Below, piece by piece: positions 1-11,269 of a stretch of DNA of 64,000 nt. The position numbers and the translations under genes are program-made. The stretch is from Paracamarosporium sp. OC-R06-R3. Taxonomy: Eukaryota; Ascomycota; Dothideomycetes; Pleosporales; Didymosphaeriaceae. The stretch lies in NCBI GenBank assembly GCA_019828545.1, contig JACVRA010000113.1, positions 124,001-188,000 on the forward strand, given 5' to 3'. Every line of letters starts with the position of its first letter. The stretch's first letter is position 1. The notes beneath the pieces were generated by a model. That model saw only the letters and a list, made by a program, of their open reading frames with translations. It did no database searches and was not told the origin of the DNA.

Positions 1-3000
1 ACAAAAGGACATGACGCAGCTGAGTCGGCGAAGTAAAGATAATGCGACTGATCTGATTAGTCTCAAGGAAGCCACGAATTCGAGAGACGAGGACATTCGC
101 AAGTCATTGAAGGACCTTGTTGCCACGATGAACCATGCGCAAAATGTCTCAAGCCCTGCGGCCGAGCTGTCACACTCACAAAGTAGCATGAGCTTCAAGG
201 ACCCTCATATGACGCCCACCAAGCAGTTCACCCTTCCAAGGATAGCTTCGCCAAGCAGCTTTTTCTTGGACGATCGAACCGGTAGTCCAAACCCGTATTC
301 TGTGGAAGGAGCCGCGAGCGTTGCCATGTTGGAGAAAATTATCCGAGAAATGGTGACGAAAGATGGGCAGGAACGACTCATCAACAACTTGCAGAAGATC
401 GTCGACAATGCGAATGGGGAGACAGCAAAGAAGGTCACAGAGCTCGTAGAATTCGTCAAGCAAAGCTCAGGAAACAACTCCCTCGTCCGTACCACCTCGG
501 GCTCAGGGCTTTTCCATTCTTCTCCAGGCACTGGTCCTCTAACACGCACGATGTCAGAGGGCATGTCACTGCACAAGGTTGCCGAGGACGGCAAGCCATA
601 TGCCAGTCCTAAAGCGGCCGATTTTGTCAGCGAGGAGATGCTCAAGTTTTTGCGCAAAATCAAAGACAGTGTCGCTGAATCAGGTTGTGTAACCATGGGA
701 ACAAAGGCTCTCGTCCAGGATTTGAGGGGCGAGGTGCTCGGTATGGGCCGGGAGCTTGCTCGCAAAATTGAGGAGGCTGAGCAAGCAAAGGAGGAACAAC
801 CTGCGATTGAATCAAGTCAAGCCAACGAGCAAGTTGGCATCATTATTCAGGAAGGACTCGCTGATTTGAAGGAGTACATGGACAAGGTGATGCGCGAGCG
901 ACGTCGACAATCTATTTCTTCTACCGTAACCCGGACTACGGTGGACAACAACGAGGTATACGACGTGGTCAAACATGCTTTAGCGGAGTATTCGCCTCAA
1001 GCTGCAAGCTTGGATCAAGAGGCTATCCTTACAGCAATCCGTGAAGCTTTCGAAGCTTACAAACCGAATATCGATGTCGAAACAATTGGACTAGAGCGCG
1101 ATGAGGTATTGGAATGCCTGCGCGAAGGACTTCAAGATTATCGCGGTTCTGGTACAATAACGAAAGACGAGATCGAACAGATCATTCAAGAATCTCTCCA
1201 GCACATGAAACTCCCTCCACCAATCAACGAAGCGCACGAGATACGAGAAGAAGTGATCATGGCTGTTCGGGAATGTTTGGAAGAACTCAAACCAGCGCTC
1301 ACACAGAATATTTCTCCTGCCGATGGGCTCTCACGCGAGGCAATATACGAGGTAGTCAGGGACGCTTTGTCCAACCATACTCCTGGCAGTCAAGAGCTTG
1401 AGATTCCGCAAGAGAGCCTATACGGCGCCGTCAAGGCTGCGCTCGAGTCTGGGGCTCTTTCGTTGAATGCAGATGATGCTGTCATGCAGCGATTACAGTC
1501 CCTCGTGGATGATATGCGCTCCGAATTTCAGACATATTCTTCGGCAGGTGGACGCGACATCGAGCAGGTATTGGACGCACTGCGAGACGGACTAGATCAG
1601 TTACGAACCCATCTCGAGAACCACATCGACAACAACATGCATCCCGACCAAAAAGACGACGTTTATGACCAAATTCGATCCCAACTCGAGAGCCTACAAG
1701 GAGACTTCCATGGTTTTGCGACACAAGCTCCACGTGAGGAGGAGTCATTAGCCCAAGCAGAAACGATTTCGTTCATAAAGTCTGAGTTTGAGCACCTGCT
1801 TGAGCAGCTTACTGAACGTTGCAGTGCCACCGAAGCGCACAAGAACGAGATTCTCGAGGCCCTCAACGTTGGGTTTGAGGGCATGAAGTCGCAGGTTGCA
1901 GTACGAGGCCTTGATCTAGATTCAGACGATGAGATCAACGAAGCGATGAAGCAAGAGTTTGAACAGCTAAAGGACGTTATCCTTAGTGAATCTTCAACTT
2001 ACAAAGAAGAAATTTTGGAGAAGGTGCAAGGCGGATTTGACAACCTGCAAACTCGATTGGATGGAATCGCCGCACCCACCAGCACCAGCGATGAGGTCCT
2101 AGCGACGATGAAGGAGGAGTTTGAACACTTGCGTGAAACCCTCGGGGCTAGCCTTGTAAGATCAGGCGGCACAGCAGACAAGGACGACATCATTGATGCA
2201 GTACGCGAATTGATCGACGGTCTCCACTCATCTCAACAGGATACCTCTAAGGAGAATATTGCCGCCATTCAAGGAGATATTGAAAACCTGAAAGAGTCGC
2301 TCGGCAGCGCATTGGTGCGTACCGAAGATCCCGCCGAAAAACAAGAGCTTTTGGAAGCACTCCAAGCTGGTCTAGAGGAAATCAAGTCGAGCTCAAAGAC
2401 AACAGGCTTCAGCGAGGAGCTTTTGGAGGCCTTCCGTGGTGAACTAGAACAAGTGCGCGAGTCGAATGGATTAACTCGCCAGCATGCTCGTGCCGATGCC
2501 GAAGAAGTGCTAGAAGCTGTTCGCCTTGGTCTTGATGACCTCCGGTCACACTTGGAGAAGAAGCTCGATAACCCGGATCGGCAATTGTCAGCTACGAACG
2601 ATGTCCTTGACGCACTGAACGAAGGACTCGAAGGCCTTCGAACCGACATTATCAAGACGGTTGACAAGCCAGTTGACATGACGGTGTCCTATGAGATACT
2701 TGACACTTTGAAGACTGGTCTCGCAAGCCTACGCGAGGATATCGATAAGCTCAAGGGTAACAACGCAGGTTGTTATACTGAGGAAGAACCGACACCCACC
2801 GGTAATGAGATTGTGCTCGCGGAGGATCCGGAGCAGGTTCCAACCGAGTCAAACAGTCGAGAGATTATTAGCGAATCTCTGCGTCGCGATGATCTGGAGA
2901 GAATGGAGGTTATGTTATCACAACTTCAGATCAAGGTTGAAGCCATTGATGCCAATATCCAAACGCCACCACCACCAGCCGAGTCCACGCCAGCACCCGG

Positions 3001-6000
3001 CACAGCTATGAAAGATGATCTCGTTGGTGTTGAGGGCTTGCTGAAAGAGATTCAAGCCGCTGTTTTGGTTTTGCAGGAACGGGAACAGCCTGCCCCAATC
3101 GTCGAGGGTGTCGCGATGAAAGACGATACCGACGCCATCGAGACTCTCCTCGGAAACGTGAAAGCAAAGATCGAAGAGCTTCCCTTGCCTGAGCGGGAGG
3201 CGATGGTGACAAAAGAGAGCCTAGATGAAATCGAACTAGTTGTTCGCACTACCTCAGAAGCCATCGAAACCCTGTCTAAGAAATTCGAGGAAGAGGGCGC
3301 CTCCAAGGCGGACGTTACCGTGGTTCAGGTCATTGCTGATGACATCAAGCTTGTTTTGGATGAAATGAAAGCCGGCAGATCGGATGACGAAGCCGACCCT
3401 AAAGCAACGAAGACGGATGTCGATGCAGTTACCTTGCTCGTGGATGAAGTGAAACTCAAGCTTGATGATCTAAAAATCCCTAATCCGGAGGATCTACCAA
3501 CGAAGGCCGACGTGGAGCAGCTGACCGGCCTGTTTCAGGACTTCCGCGACAGCTATGATAAGATGAAAGACCAATATGAACACGACATCGAAATTACAGC
3601 TAAGACCGCAGATGATCGCAAACAAGAAGCAGCAGGTCTACTAGAGAATCTCACCGATGTGAAGGTCCTTCTTGATGATATGAAGGAAGAGATGAAGACG
3701 AATCTTGCAGAGGGCGGTCCTCTGGACAGCTTGAAGGATTCGTTCAAGAGCTTGGAGGATAATGTCACTGGCAATCTCAATGTGACTGCCGATGTTAAAG
3801 AGCTGATGGAGACGGTGTCGCGTGAGTTCGAACGTGCTCATGGTTCGATTGAAGCTTTGCAGAATGATCAAGCTGAGAAGTCCGCTCTGAGCCTCGAAAA
3901 GCATGAACAGGCTAAGGAAGCCATCATATCTGGCCTGGTAGAGAAGATCGATACTCGATTTGACACCTTGATGGCCAAGTACGACGATGCCCAACTTCTC
4001 GCTGATGAACAAGCCAAGGTGATGAAGGAGAAGGCCGAGGAACAAGAGAAAATCCTTGAAGGCACCAAGACAATGGCCGAGGAGTTACGCCTCACCATCG
4101 ACACGCTTGGTGCGTCTATCACAGGCATGAACGACCGTTTCGAAGAAGCAACGACTAAATGGTCTACCGACTCTACAGCCATGACCGGAAAGCTGGATGA
4201 GTACATGTCGAAGTTCGAAGACCAGAAGATGGAGGACAAGACGGAGCACTCACACACCCGTGACGAACTCAAAAATATTGAAAACATCTTCAACAGTCTA
4301 CAGGATAACGTGACTGAGTATCATCCAAAATTCATGGTTGCTCTTCACGAGATCGAGGCATTAGTCAAGGCCCATTATGAGCACTCACAAAAGGCCAAGG
4401 AAGAATCCGAGGAGCAGACTCGCACTCTGAATGAGGAGGCCCGGCTGCGTGCTGAAGAACTTCAGAAGCATTTCGCCAGCTTGCCAGCGCTTCTTCTGCC
4501 ACCTCCTCCAGCGATTGAGTTGCCTGAAAAGTATGACGATGCCCAAGTGCAGGAAAAGCTTGATAAGCTTCTTGAACTACCAGAACCTCCTAAATACGAC
4601 GATGCCCAACTCCAGGAAAAGTTGGACAAGCTTCTTGGATTACCGGAACCTCCAAAATATGATGATGCTCCAGTACAAGAGAAGCTTGATAAACTCCTTG
4701 AGCACGTCGATGAAGCTGCGAAGTCTACTACACATTTGGAGCGCCTTGATGACATCCATGCTCAAGTCAAAGCCACTGCTGCCGAAGTTAGCGATTTCGT
4801 TGCCAAGCAAACCCAGCTAATCACCGATGGGAACGACTCGAAGGAGCGCGAGGCGGAAGAGCTGGCCCTTGTTGTCGAGCGCAGATCTACACAAAAGGAG
4901 CAGCTCGAGGCCGACGTTGAAGGTCTCAAAGCGGAGAAAGAACGTATTGTACAGGAGCTCAAGGAGGAGAAAGAACGCGCTATGGCGGAGTTGAAGGAAG
5001 AGAAGGAGCGCACAATAATGGAGCTAAAGGAAGAGAAAGACTCGCTCCTAGCCATAGTTGCTGCCCTTCAAGTTGAGCGCGAAAACCTCGCCAACCAAAA
5101 GGTTCGTTTGACTGGGGAGGTATCTTCATTGCACACTGCTCTCGATATCCGACGCGAGGAGCTGCATATGATGGACGCTAAAGCAGATGCTCTTGAACGT
5201 CGCATCCTCAATGGAATCATGGACCACTCTCGCGCGCTCATGATTGCCAAAAATGGACAAAAGAGCCCTTCGAAGACCAAGAAGCGCATGAGCACAGACG
5301 TCACCACCGATGCTAGCAAGTTGATGCCTCCTCCAAGCACCGCTGCTAATGGCCTTTCTCTCGCTTTGAAGCCTAGACCCGCGATTCGTCGCAATGGTCC
5401 AGCACAGAATCCGGCAAGCCGTCGCATTCACTCTCTTAGTCAGATTAGCGGCAACACACCAACAGGTGCACAGGCCTACCCGACTACCGTTACTTCGATG
5501 AACAACACTGGAGGCCTCAAACGTGCTCACTCGGTCAAGACCAACTACCTCCGCAAAGGTTCTTGGGGAGGTCGACCTAGTGCTGTGGTGGCAAACAAAG
5601 AGAACGAGGTTTTAAGCGAAGAAGACGAGGACGTTTCAGGGCAGCCCGACCAGCCAGGAGCCCATTCTATCATCGAGGAAGATCAAGATGAAGTACAAAG
5701 CCAAACCGGCACTGAGCGTCGTCACAGCTTTGGGACTGGTTCCTATGCTGAGAGTTACGCAGAAGGCCAGACACCTGGATACGATGGTCGTTCGAGCTTT
5801 GGTGGGACGGGTAGCGAGTACACTTATGCATCTGAGTCCTACATGAGTGGTAGCGACGTTGATCGCCGCACATCTTATGGCTCTGTTGCTCATTCAACCG
5901 CGCATCAAGACAATGAAACGATCGACGAGCGAAGCGAAGACGGCTCTCAACATGAACATTCCGAAACCGAGGACGATGAGCCCACGGCTACCATTGCCGG

Positions 6001-6268
6001 TACAGAAGTTGCCGCGCCATCCGACATCACTGCTTCCGAAGTCTCTACTACGACTGCTGGTGAGGGTGATGTGCCTATGCCTACGGAATCCGAAGTTGAT
6101 CGTGCTGTCGAGGCTGTGAAGGAAGAGATGGCAAAGGAGGCTATGTATGCCCTACCGAGTGACTCGGGTGTTGGTTCCGATCTGCCAACTGTGGCTTTTG
6201 GTAACGAGAGTGAGGCCGATGCAGATTACTTCCGGCGTGCCGCTGAAGAGGAGAGTGTTGTTGGGTGA
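1..6268 (+). CDS. Giant coiled-coil repeat protein, 5' end outside window
   Basis: One uninterrupted frame. The first ATG is at 11, but the frame is open back to the window edge, so the true start is probably upstream; at least 2085 residues are visible. After a Ser-rich N-terminal stretch, residues about 310-960 hold many degenerate copies of a helical unit of the form [D/E]-x-[I/V]-L-x-A-[L/I]-R-x-G-L-x-x-L-R. A Lys/Glu-rich coiled coil follows to about residue 1760. It includes three 21-residue repeats with the core KYDDAQ-QEKLDKLL (about 1507-1569) and an ELKEEKER repeat near 1650-1675. The C-terminal 300 residues are low complexity and disordered, basic then strongly acidic with RRxS-type motifs. 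I do not recognise the family. The architecture suggests a cytoskeletal, septal or spindle-associated scaffold, or a protein labelled 'chromosome segregation ATPase' from coiled-coil similarity alone; no ATPase motif is visible. Confidence 0.85.
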   Translation, partial: QKDMTQLSRRSKDNATDLISLKEATNSRDEDIRKSLKDLVATMNHAQNVSSPAAELSHSQSSMSFKDPHMTPTKQFTLPRIASPSSFFLDDRTGSPNPYSVEGAASVAMLEKIIREMVTKDGQERLINNLQKIVDNANGETAKKVTELVEFVKQSSGNNSLVRTTSGSGLFHSSPGTGPLTRTMSEGMSLHKVAEDGKPYASPKAADFVSEEMLKFLRKIKDSVAESGCVTMGTKALVQDLRGEVLGMGRELARKIEEAEQAKEEQPAIESSQANEQVGIIIQEGLADLKEYMDKVMRERRRQSISSTVTRTTVDNNEVYDVVKHALAEYSPQAASLDQEAILTAIREAFEAYKPNIDVETIGLERDEVLECLREGLQDYRGSGTITKDEIEQIIQESLQHMKLPPPINEAHEIREEVIMAVRECLEELKPALTQNISPADGLSREAIYEVVRDALSNHTPGSQELEIPQESLYGAVKAALESGALSLNADDAVMQRLQSLVDDMRSEFQTYSSAGGRDIEQVLDALRDGLDQLRTHLENHIDNNMHPDQKDDVYDQIRSQLESLQGDFHGFATQAPREEESLAQAETISFIKSEFEHLLEQLTERCSATEAHKNEILEALNVGFEGMKSQVAVRGLDLDSDDEINEAMKQEFEQLKDVILSESSTYKEEILEKVQGGFDNLQTRLDGIAAPTSTSDEVLATMKEEFEHLRETLGASLVRSGGTADKDDIIDAVRELIDGLHSSQQDTSKENIAAIQGDIENLKESLGSALVRTEDPAEKQELLEALQAGLEEIKSSSKTTGFSEELLEAFRGELEQVRESNGLTRQHARADAEEVLEAVRLGLDDLRSHLEKKLDNPDRQLSATNDVLDALNEGLEGLRTDIIKTVDKPVDMTVSYEILDTLKTGLASLREDIDKLKGNNAGCYTEEEPTPTGNEIVLAEDPEQVPTESNSREIISESLRRDDLERMEVMLSQLQIKVEAIDANIQTPPPPAESTPAPGTAMKDDLVGVEGLLKEIQAAVLVLQEREQPAPIVEGVAMKDDTDAIETLLGNVKAKIEELPLPEREAMVTKESLDEIELVVRTTSEAIETLSKKFEEEGASKADVTVVQVIADDIKLVLDEMKAGRSDDEADPKATKTDVDAVTLLVDEVKLKLDDLKIPNPEDLPTKADVEQLTGLFQDFRDSYDKMKDQYEHDIEITAKTADDRKQEAAGLLENLTDVKVLLDDMKEEMKTNLAEGGPLDSLKDSFKSLEDNVTGNLNVTADVKELMETVSREFERAHGSIEALQNDQAEKSALSLEKHEQAKEAIISGLVEKIDTRFDTLMAKYDDAQLLADEQAKVMKEKAEEQEKILEGTKTMAEELRLTIDTLGASITGMNDRFEEATTKWSTDSTAMTGKLDEYMSKFEDQKMEDKTEHSHTRDELKNIENIFNSLQDNVTEYHPKFMVALHEIEALVKAHYEHSQKAKEESEEQTRTLNEEARLRAEELQKHFASLPALLLPPPPAIELPEKYDDAQVQEKLDKLLELPEPPKYDDAQLQEKLDKLLGLPEPPKYDDAPVQEKLDKLLEHVDEAAKSTTHLERLDDIHAQVKATAAEVSDFVAKQTQLITDGNDSKEREAEELALVVERRSTQKEQLEADVEGLKAEKERIVQELKEEKERAMAELKEEKERTIMELKEEKDSLLAIVAALQVERENLANQKVRLTGEVSSLHTALDIRREELHMMDAKADALERRILNGIMDHSRALMIAKNGQKSPSKTKKRMSTDVTTDASKLMPPPSTAANGLSLALKPRPAIRRNGPAQNPASRRIHSLSQISGNTPTGAQAYPTTVTSMNNTGGLKRAHSVKTNYLRKGSWGGRPSAVVANKENEVLSEEDEDVSGQPDQPGAHSIIEEDQDEVQSQTGTERRHSFGTGSYAESYAEGQTPGYDGRSSFGGTGSEYTYASESYMSGSDVDRRTSYGSVAHSTAHQDNETIDERSEDGSQHEHSETEDDEPTATIAGTEVAAPSDITASEVSTTTAGEGDVPMPTESEVDRAVEAVKEEMAKEAMYALPSDSGVGSDLPTVAFGNESEADADYFRRAAEEESVVG
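4529..4717 (+). repeat. Three 63-bp in-frame tandem repeats
   Basis: Three consecutive 63-nt (21-residue) units begin at 4529, 4592 and 4655 inside the giant coiled-coil gene. Each encodes KYDDA, a short variable step, QEKLDKLL and a Pro/Glu linker. The protein copies are nearly identical, while the DNA copies differ at synonymous sites, so they are not a very recent expansion. Confidence 0.8.
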
Positions 6269-6633
6269 ATGGTACATTGATGGATTTTGCACTAGATCGT
6301 GCATTTGATGTGTGCTTTCGGCATGTCCATTAGAAAGATGGTTTCCAGCCATTGGAGTTCAAAAAGACACTGCTTACTGGCTTGGAGACGAGGTTTCAAA
6401 TATGACGCTGTACAGGTAATGGAGGTTCGGCTGATATTGGGTAATGGGATGGGATGACGGAATGCTTTCAGATTGATGCTTTATCGGTTCTCGTTGGATT
6501 CTTGTATACATTATGATTTGGGAATACGGCTGGTAGTGGCGTTGGATGGCTAGGTATTATTCCGGGTGTTGGTGGAGCTTCTGTTGGATTGCTAAATTGT
6601 TAAGTGTCTATTTGAACTCTTCAGATTCTACCA
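6269..6633. other. Convergent intergenic stretch (3' UTRs)
   Basis: Between the stop of the coiled-coil gene and the stop of the minus-strand gene at 6634. It presumably holds both 3' ends. I see no further gene. Confidence 0.6.
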
Positions 6634-7110
6634 CTACGCATCAACCTTCTCATCTCTCCCATGATCTTCGTCGTCAGTATCATCTTCGTCCTCATCTTCC
6701 GTCTGCATCAGGTCAATGACCAACACCGACCCGTCTTTCATGATATCTAGCTGGAACCCCGCCTGTAACACATCCCCCGCGTCGTGCACACATTTTGCAA
6801 CGTCGAGACCAACATCAGCGTCCTTGAGCGCTAAGCACACGGCGCGGAAATGCTCGTGATGCACGTCCTCTAGGTCCACGCCTTCTTTTCCTCCATCGAA
6901 AATCAATATAGTATTGCGATGACTGAAGTAAAAGGTTTCACTAATGCCACTGTATGATTTGAGAGCTTTGGAAAGCTGCTCTGGCGACGTTGAAGCGCTC
7001 GCTGAGAGGCGCGTGAAGAGGCGGGCTTGTAGAAGATTTTTTGCCGCTTGTGGTTCTTTTGGAGAGAAGATGGTGACGTTTGGTGGGAGACTGGGAGCAG
7101 AAGGAGACAT
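6634..7110 (-). CDS. Small conserved-looking acidic protein, function unknown
   Basis: Single exon of 158 residues from an ATG at 7110. The N-terminal half has a helical stretch (KEPQAAKNLLQARLFTRL). The middle alternates beta-like segments (TFYFSHRNTILIFDG and QLDIMKDGSVLVIDLMQ), suggesting a small alpha/beta fold. The tail is an Asp/Glu run (EDEDEDDTDDED). No signal peptide or membrane segment is visible. I do not recognise a named family. Coding status rests on length, composition and a clean ATG. It diverges from the GH131 gene and converges on the coiled-coil gene. Confidence 0.65.
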   Translation of the reverse strand: MSPSAPSLPPNVTIFSPKEPQAAKNLLQARLFTRLSASASTSPEQLSKALKSYSGISETFYFSHRNTILIFDGGKEGVDLEDVHHEHFRAVCLALKDADVGLDVAKCVHDAGDVLQAGFQLDIMKDGSVLVIDLMQTEDEDEDDTDDEDHGRDEKVDA

Positions 7111-7974
7111 CTTGTTCTGCAGTGGGTGCGTGAGGGAGTGAATTGCGGTCGTGTGGGTGGAAGCAAAATTGGGGTTAGTGGCTTGGCATTAGTAGTAGAA
7201 CAAGGAAGAGAAGATGGAGATGGGAAATGAAAATAAAAGAGAGTGTATAAGCGCAGTATCATGGCGATTGTCTTCTTTCTCTTGTGAAGTGCATAAGTTA
7301 TTTTTCGACTATAGTTCCTTTGTGTTCTCTCTGTTTTATAGTCATTGAAGCTTGCTCGTGTAAAATCTGGTCGGCTCAAAGAAAAGGAGCATAACAATTA
7401 ACGGACAGTTGACTAACACTACAGCTTTACTTGTCTACAGGCTGCTCCATAACCGTCGGCCTCCCTCATTCATCTTACATATCGAGCTAGGCTTCATTCA
7501 GTAATTTGTGGAGCAGTTCCTTCATGTCTTTGGACGACAACGCAAGCGCCTGCATCCTCATACACGGTGGAAAAACCACTGCCTTCCGACACAATTAAAC
7601 AACGAGCGCGACATTGTTACACCTCCAACCGGAGAATCCTGTTCCCTGACGCCAGAGCCCAATCCCGGTCCGTCTCGCCGCCACTAAACGAGGATCGCGC
7701 CTGAAATGCCGGCGGCTACATCTATATTGATTAAGGACGAGAGTCACACAGCCATTTACCACAGCGGACATGCGTGGTCTGGACACGGAACTGAGGTTTG
7801 TTTCTTGGAATTGCGAATGCAGAGCAGACGATCCGCGAATAAATGCATGGATGGCGAGATTGAGGGGTGAGATGGAGACCTTTATATAGCACGATGGAAG
7901 CGTTTGTTTTGGATCGACCGTCCTGAGCTGTGTTGACTACTGTGCACTTAGCTGGATCTTGTACCTATATTGAC
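7111..7974. other. Divergent intergenic region, bidirectional promoter
   Basis: Separates the minus-strand acidic-protein gene from the GH131 gene. A TATA-like box lies near the GH131 end. No supported coding region; the short frames here lack domains or usable splice sites. Confidence 0.6.
7882..7889 (+). promoter_or_regulatory. TATA-like box of the GH131 gene
   Basis: TTATATAG lies about 90 bp upstream of the GH131 start codon, a normal distance for a TATA box with a short 5' UTR. It is a motif match only. Confidence 0.45.
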
Positions 7975-8923
7975 ATGATGTTTGGAAAAGTAGCGCTCGT
8001 GAGCGCTTTGATGAGCGCTGTCTCTGCTGGTTGGTTTCCGCCCACATTTCGACTGCAATGGAGTTCTAACTAGTGTCTCCAGGCACGATTCTTTGGGATG
8101 GCCGCTTCAACGAGTTCACTTCGTCAGCCGACCTGAACAAATGTATTCACAGTCCTTCCTCTCCTTGAAAACAATTACCTAAAGCGGTTTAGGGTCGTGG
8201 GCAAATCAGGTTGGACCTTATCAATACTATATTCATGGGTCAGGAGATGTCACCAAATACGTCAATCTTTCTCCTTCGTACAAGAACGCCGCGGATGCCG
8301 GTAGCAAGCAAGGGGCCAAGATCACCATCGACAGCACGGCAAAATGGAACAGCGACATGTGGCGCACCGAACTCATCCCGCAGACCAAGGCTGCCATCAA
8401 CAGCGGCAAGGTGTACTACCACTTCAGCATCAAGCGGAGCTCGACCAACGTCCCGAGCGCAACGAACGAGCACCAGATTGCGTTCTTCGAGAGCCACTTC
8501 ACGGAGCTGAAGTATGGCTGGATCAGCGGAGAGAGCGGGACAAGCAACACGAACCTGCAGTGGTTCGTAGGCGGGCAGAGCAAGTGGAAGGTTGAGTTGG
8601 TGGCGGATGTGTGGCACAACGTTGCTTATGAGATTGTATGCTTCCCTTTTTACCTTTTGCAACAGAGTATGCGCTAACCTGTCGGGGTGTAGGACTTCTC
8701 GGCCAACCAGGTGACTTTCTGGCACTCGACGGGCTCTGACGCCCTCACCAAGACGGCTGGCCCCTTCTCGGCGAGCACCTCTTCCAACGGTGCAGACTGG
8801 CATCTGGGCGTTCTGCGCCTGCCGCGTCAAGGAAACGATGGAACGGGTGCCGAGGACTGGTACTTCAGCGGCACGTACGTTGAGAGCGGCTCGTTGACGA
8901 CGGCGGTCTCGAGCCCGGCATAG
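7975..8923 (+). CDS. Secreted glycoside hydrolase family 131 beta-glucanase
   Basis: Four exons: 7975-8029, 8083-8142, 8193-8635 and 8693-8923, giving 262 residues. Two ATGs stand in tandem at 7975 and 7978. Residues 1-19 form a signal peptide ending in an Ala-rich cleavage region. The mature protein opens with GTILWDGRFN and continues through WANQVGPYQYYIHGSG and WRTELIPQT, which I recognise as GH131. Characterised GH131 enzymes from saprotrophic fungi cleave beta-1,3/1,6 and beta-1,4 glucans, so this is probably an extracellular plant-cell-wall or glucan-degrading enzyme. The single domain fills the whole protein, with no carbohydrate-binding module. All introns keep frame and join conserved sequence. 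The family call is from motif memory; substrate preference is not visible. Confidence 0.9.
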
Positions 8924-9095
8924 GTAGATTGCGTCGGATGTGTATATAAAGCGAGTGAAGGATGAATCGAAAGTTGCATGGCCCGTGCGCGGTTGCCTCA
9001 GTGATGTCAGCCAAACCATGTCCCGCCCGCTGCGAAGCTTGACAAGTTTCTTTTGCTGCCCACACGCCACCCTCAACCCACGGATTGCTTTTGCC

Positions 9096-11269
9096 ATGGC
9101 CGACGCGCGCGGCGAGTACTGGTACCTGGAGGACGGCGTCGAGCCCACCAAGATCACGGTGCCGGAGCTGCGTAGCATCCTGCTCAAGCACGGCGTGCAC
9201 TACCCGGCCTCGGCCAAGAAGCCTGCCCTCGTCGACCTCTTCACCGCAAACGTGCTCCCCCATGCCGCGAAGCTACAGCGAGCAGCCGCGCGGACGGTGC
9301 GGTCGACACGCGGCATCGTCGACGTGCCTTCGAGCTCGGCGAGCACCACGACCACCGACGACACGCCCGACGACACGCCCGACGACACCTTGGTCCCGCC
9401 GCCTTCAGCAGCGAGGCCCACGCCGCGCCGCAGGACGCGTGCGGCGACGGCGGAAGAGGAGGACAGCGTTGCGCCTGCCCCTGCGACGCGCCGTGCCAAA
9501 ACACCCTCGCGGACGGTGCCCCATAAGCATGCCCGCGAACCCGATGCAGACGCCGACGACCAGCCGGCGCACCAGCGCTCCAGGAAGAGCTTCCAGGTCA
9601 AGAAGGAGCCTTCGCCCGACCCCGAGGCATGGCACCGTCCTGCGGCAGACAGTCCTTTCACCCAGGAGAACCCGTTTCAGAGCGGCAGCTCCCCGCCAAA
9701 CCCGGAGTCGCATGCCCGGGATCGACGGAGAAAGACCATGGGCTTCGAGCACAAAGAAAGGCGGAAGAGCGATGCCTCCCGTCGGAGGACCTTCCAGCCG
9801 CAACCGAGCCAGCAGGATGACGGCATCGTTGTTCCTACCCGCAAGACATTCGAGATGCCCGTTTCCCGTGTCAAGAACCAGAACGAAGCCGCATCCGACG
9901 CCGGCGACGAGGGCGAGGAGTACACACCAGAGGAGCAGTTGGAGCTGGTCCGAGAACGCGCTAAGAATGGCGAGGTGGACATTCTTCCTCCACGACGGCG
10001 CCGGGATCCCCGCAAGACGGCCAGCACGATCCAAGCTTTCCTCCTCACCTTCTTCGCCACCGCGCTCGCCGTGCTTGGAGGGGTCTGGCGGGAAGAAAAG
10101 TTTGCCATCGGATTTTGCAACACCGGTTCCGATACACCGACGGCAATTGCTGGTGTCGAAATTCCAGAGTTTGCCATGGGCCTGCTCCCTCAGTGTGAAC
10201 CATGTCCGCCTCATGCGTATTGTTATTCCAAGTTGCAAGTCGATTGCGAAAAGGACTTTATCAAGCAGTACCATCCACTTTCCTTTGGTGGCTTCCTTCC
10301 TCTGCCCCCGACATGCGAGCCAGATACAGAGAAGACGCGCAAGGTCACCCAGGTAGCCGACCACGCTGTGCAACTCCTACGTCAAAGACGCGCACAATAT
10401 GAGTGCGGCGAAGAAGATGCGCAGGGCAGCGTGGTACGGAGCCCCGAGGTCACCTTGGCAGAGCTCAAGCAAGGGCTGCTGGCTAGGAAAAGCAAGAGCC
10501 TCTCGAATGAAGAGTTTGAGGAACTCTTCGCCAAAGCTGTCGGTGAGATACCGGGGAGACAGGAAGTGGTCGAGAAGACGGACGGGTAAGTTAAAACTCC
10601 TTTTATCTCTTAATAATCGTATGTGTCTGACCGACCTGTACTAATCAGATCTCTTGCTACTAATACAGACCCGCTGCTGAACGACGACTCGCCTCAACCT
10701 CTCTCGCAGAGCTCACCCTCGCTTGTAGCATCCGACGATCCGTCCGAGAGTCATTGGAACGACATCTTCTCCAAATTGTAGGCATCGTCTTGTTCGTCGC
10801 GAGTGGAGCGTACGGTAGGTATGCCATCACGTCCAATCGAGCTATTGAATCTCGCGCGAAGCAATTGGCCAGCGACGTCTTCGAACGTCTTGCTCATCAA
10901 GCTGCCCTGGCTCATCAAGAATCGGGCGCGTACCAGGACCGCGGCCTCAGCATGACCCAACTACGGGACGATGTCTTACGCAACGAGTTTTCGTCTTCGC
11001 GTCGCATCAACCTCTGGAAACGGGTGCAGAAGAAGGTTGAGCACAATTCCAATATTCGTGCTGCAGTACGGGAAGGTGCTAGCGGTGATGTCACGCGTAT
11101 GTGGGAATGGATTGGGCCTGTCCGATTACTGGACGATGGGTACAGTGGTGGAAAGCGTGATGGTGGACGGCGAAGCCTGGGTTGGACATCGACGCCAGGC
11201 AGCAGTCCGCCCGAGCCAAAGGAGACGAAGGAAGGCCAGCGTTGGGATGAAGGACATCCACAGTACTGA
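9096..11269 (+). CDS. Src1/Heh2-type inner nuclear membrane protein (LEM-like, MSC domain)
   Basis: Two exons, 9096-10585 and 10669-11269, giving 696 residues. The ATG at 9096 was chosen because the LEM-like HeH helix-extension-helix domain follows at once (residues about 1-50, with TVPELRSILLKHGV). Residues 55-305 are a basic, disordered nuclear linker with a DDTP repeat and Lys/Arg clusters that could act as nuclear localisation signals. A first transmembrane segment is at about 311-331. The Cys-bearing lumenal part (QCEPCPPHAYCY) and a second membrane segment at about 529-546 follow, then the C-terminal Man1-Src1p domain. Yeast Src1/Heh1 and Heh2 tether chromatin and rDNA to the inner nuclear membrane and take part in nuclear pore quality control. 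The gene starts only 172 bp after the GH131 stop on the same strand. Confidence 0.93.

Noticed and set aside
8240..9187. 315-residue minus-strand frame across the GH131 gene
   Set aside because: It is antisense to GH131 exons, which carry clear family motifs and splice sites; its own translation has no domain and is Arg/Leu/Val biased, as expected from the reverse of GC-rich coding DNA.
9405..10373. 322-residue minus-strand frame in the Src1 gene
   Set aside because: Shadow of the Src1 coding sequence with low-complexity Arg/Gly translation and no usable start context.
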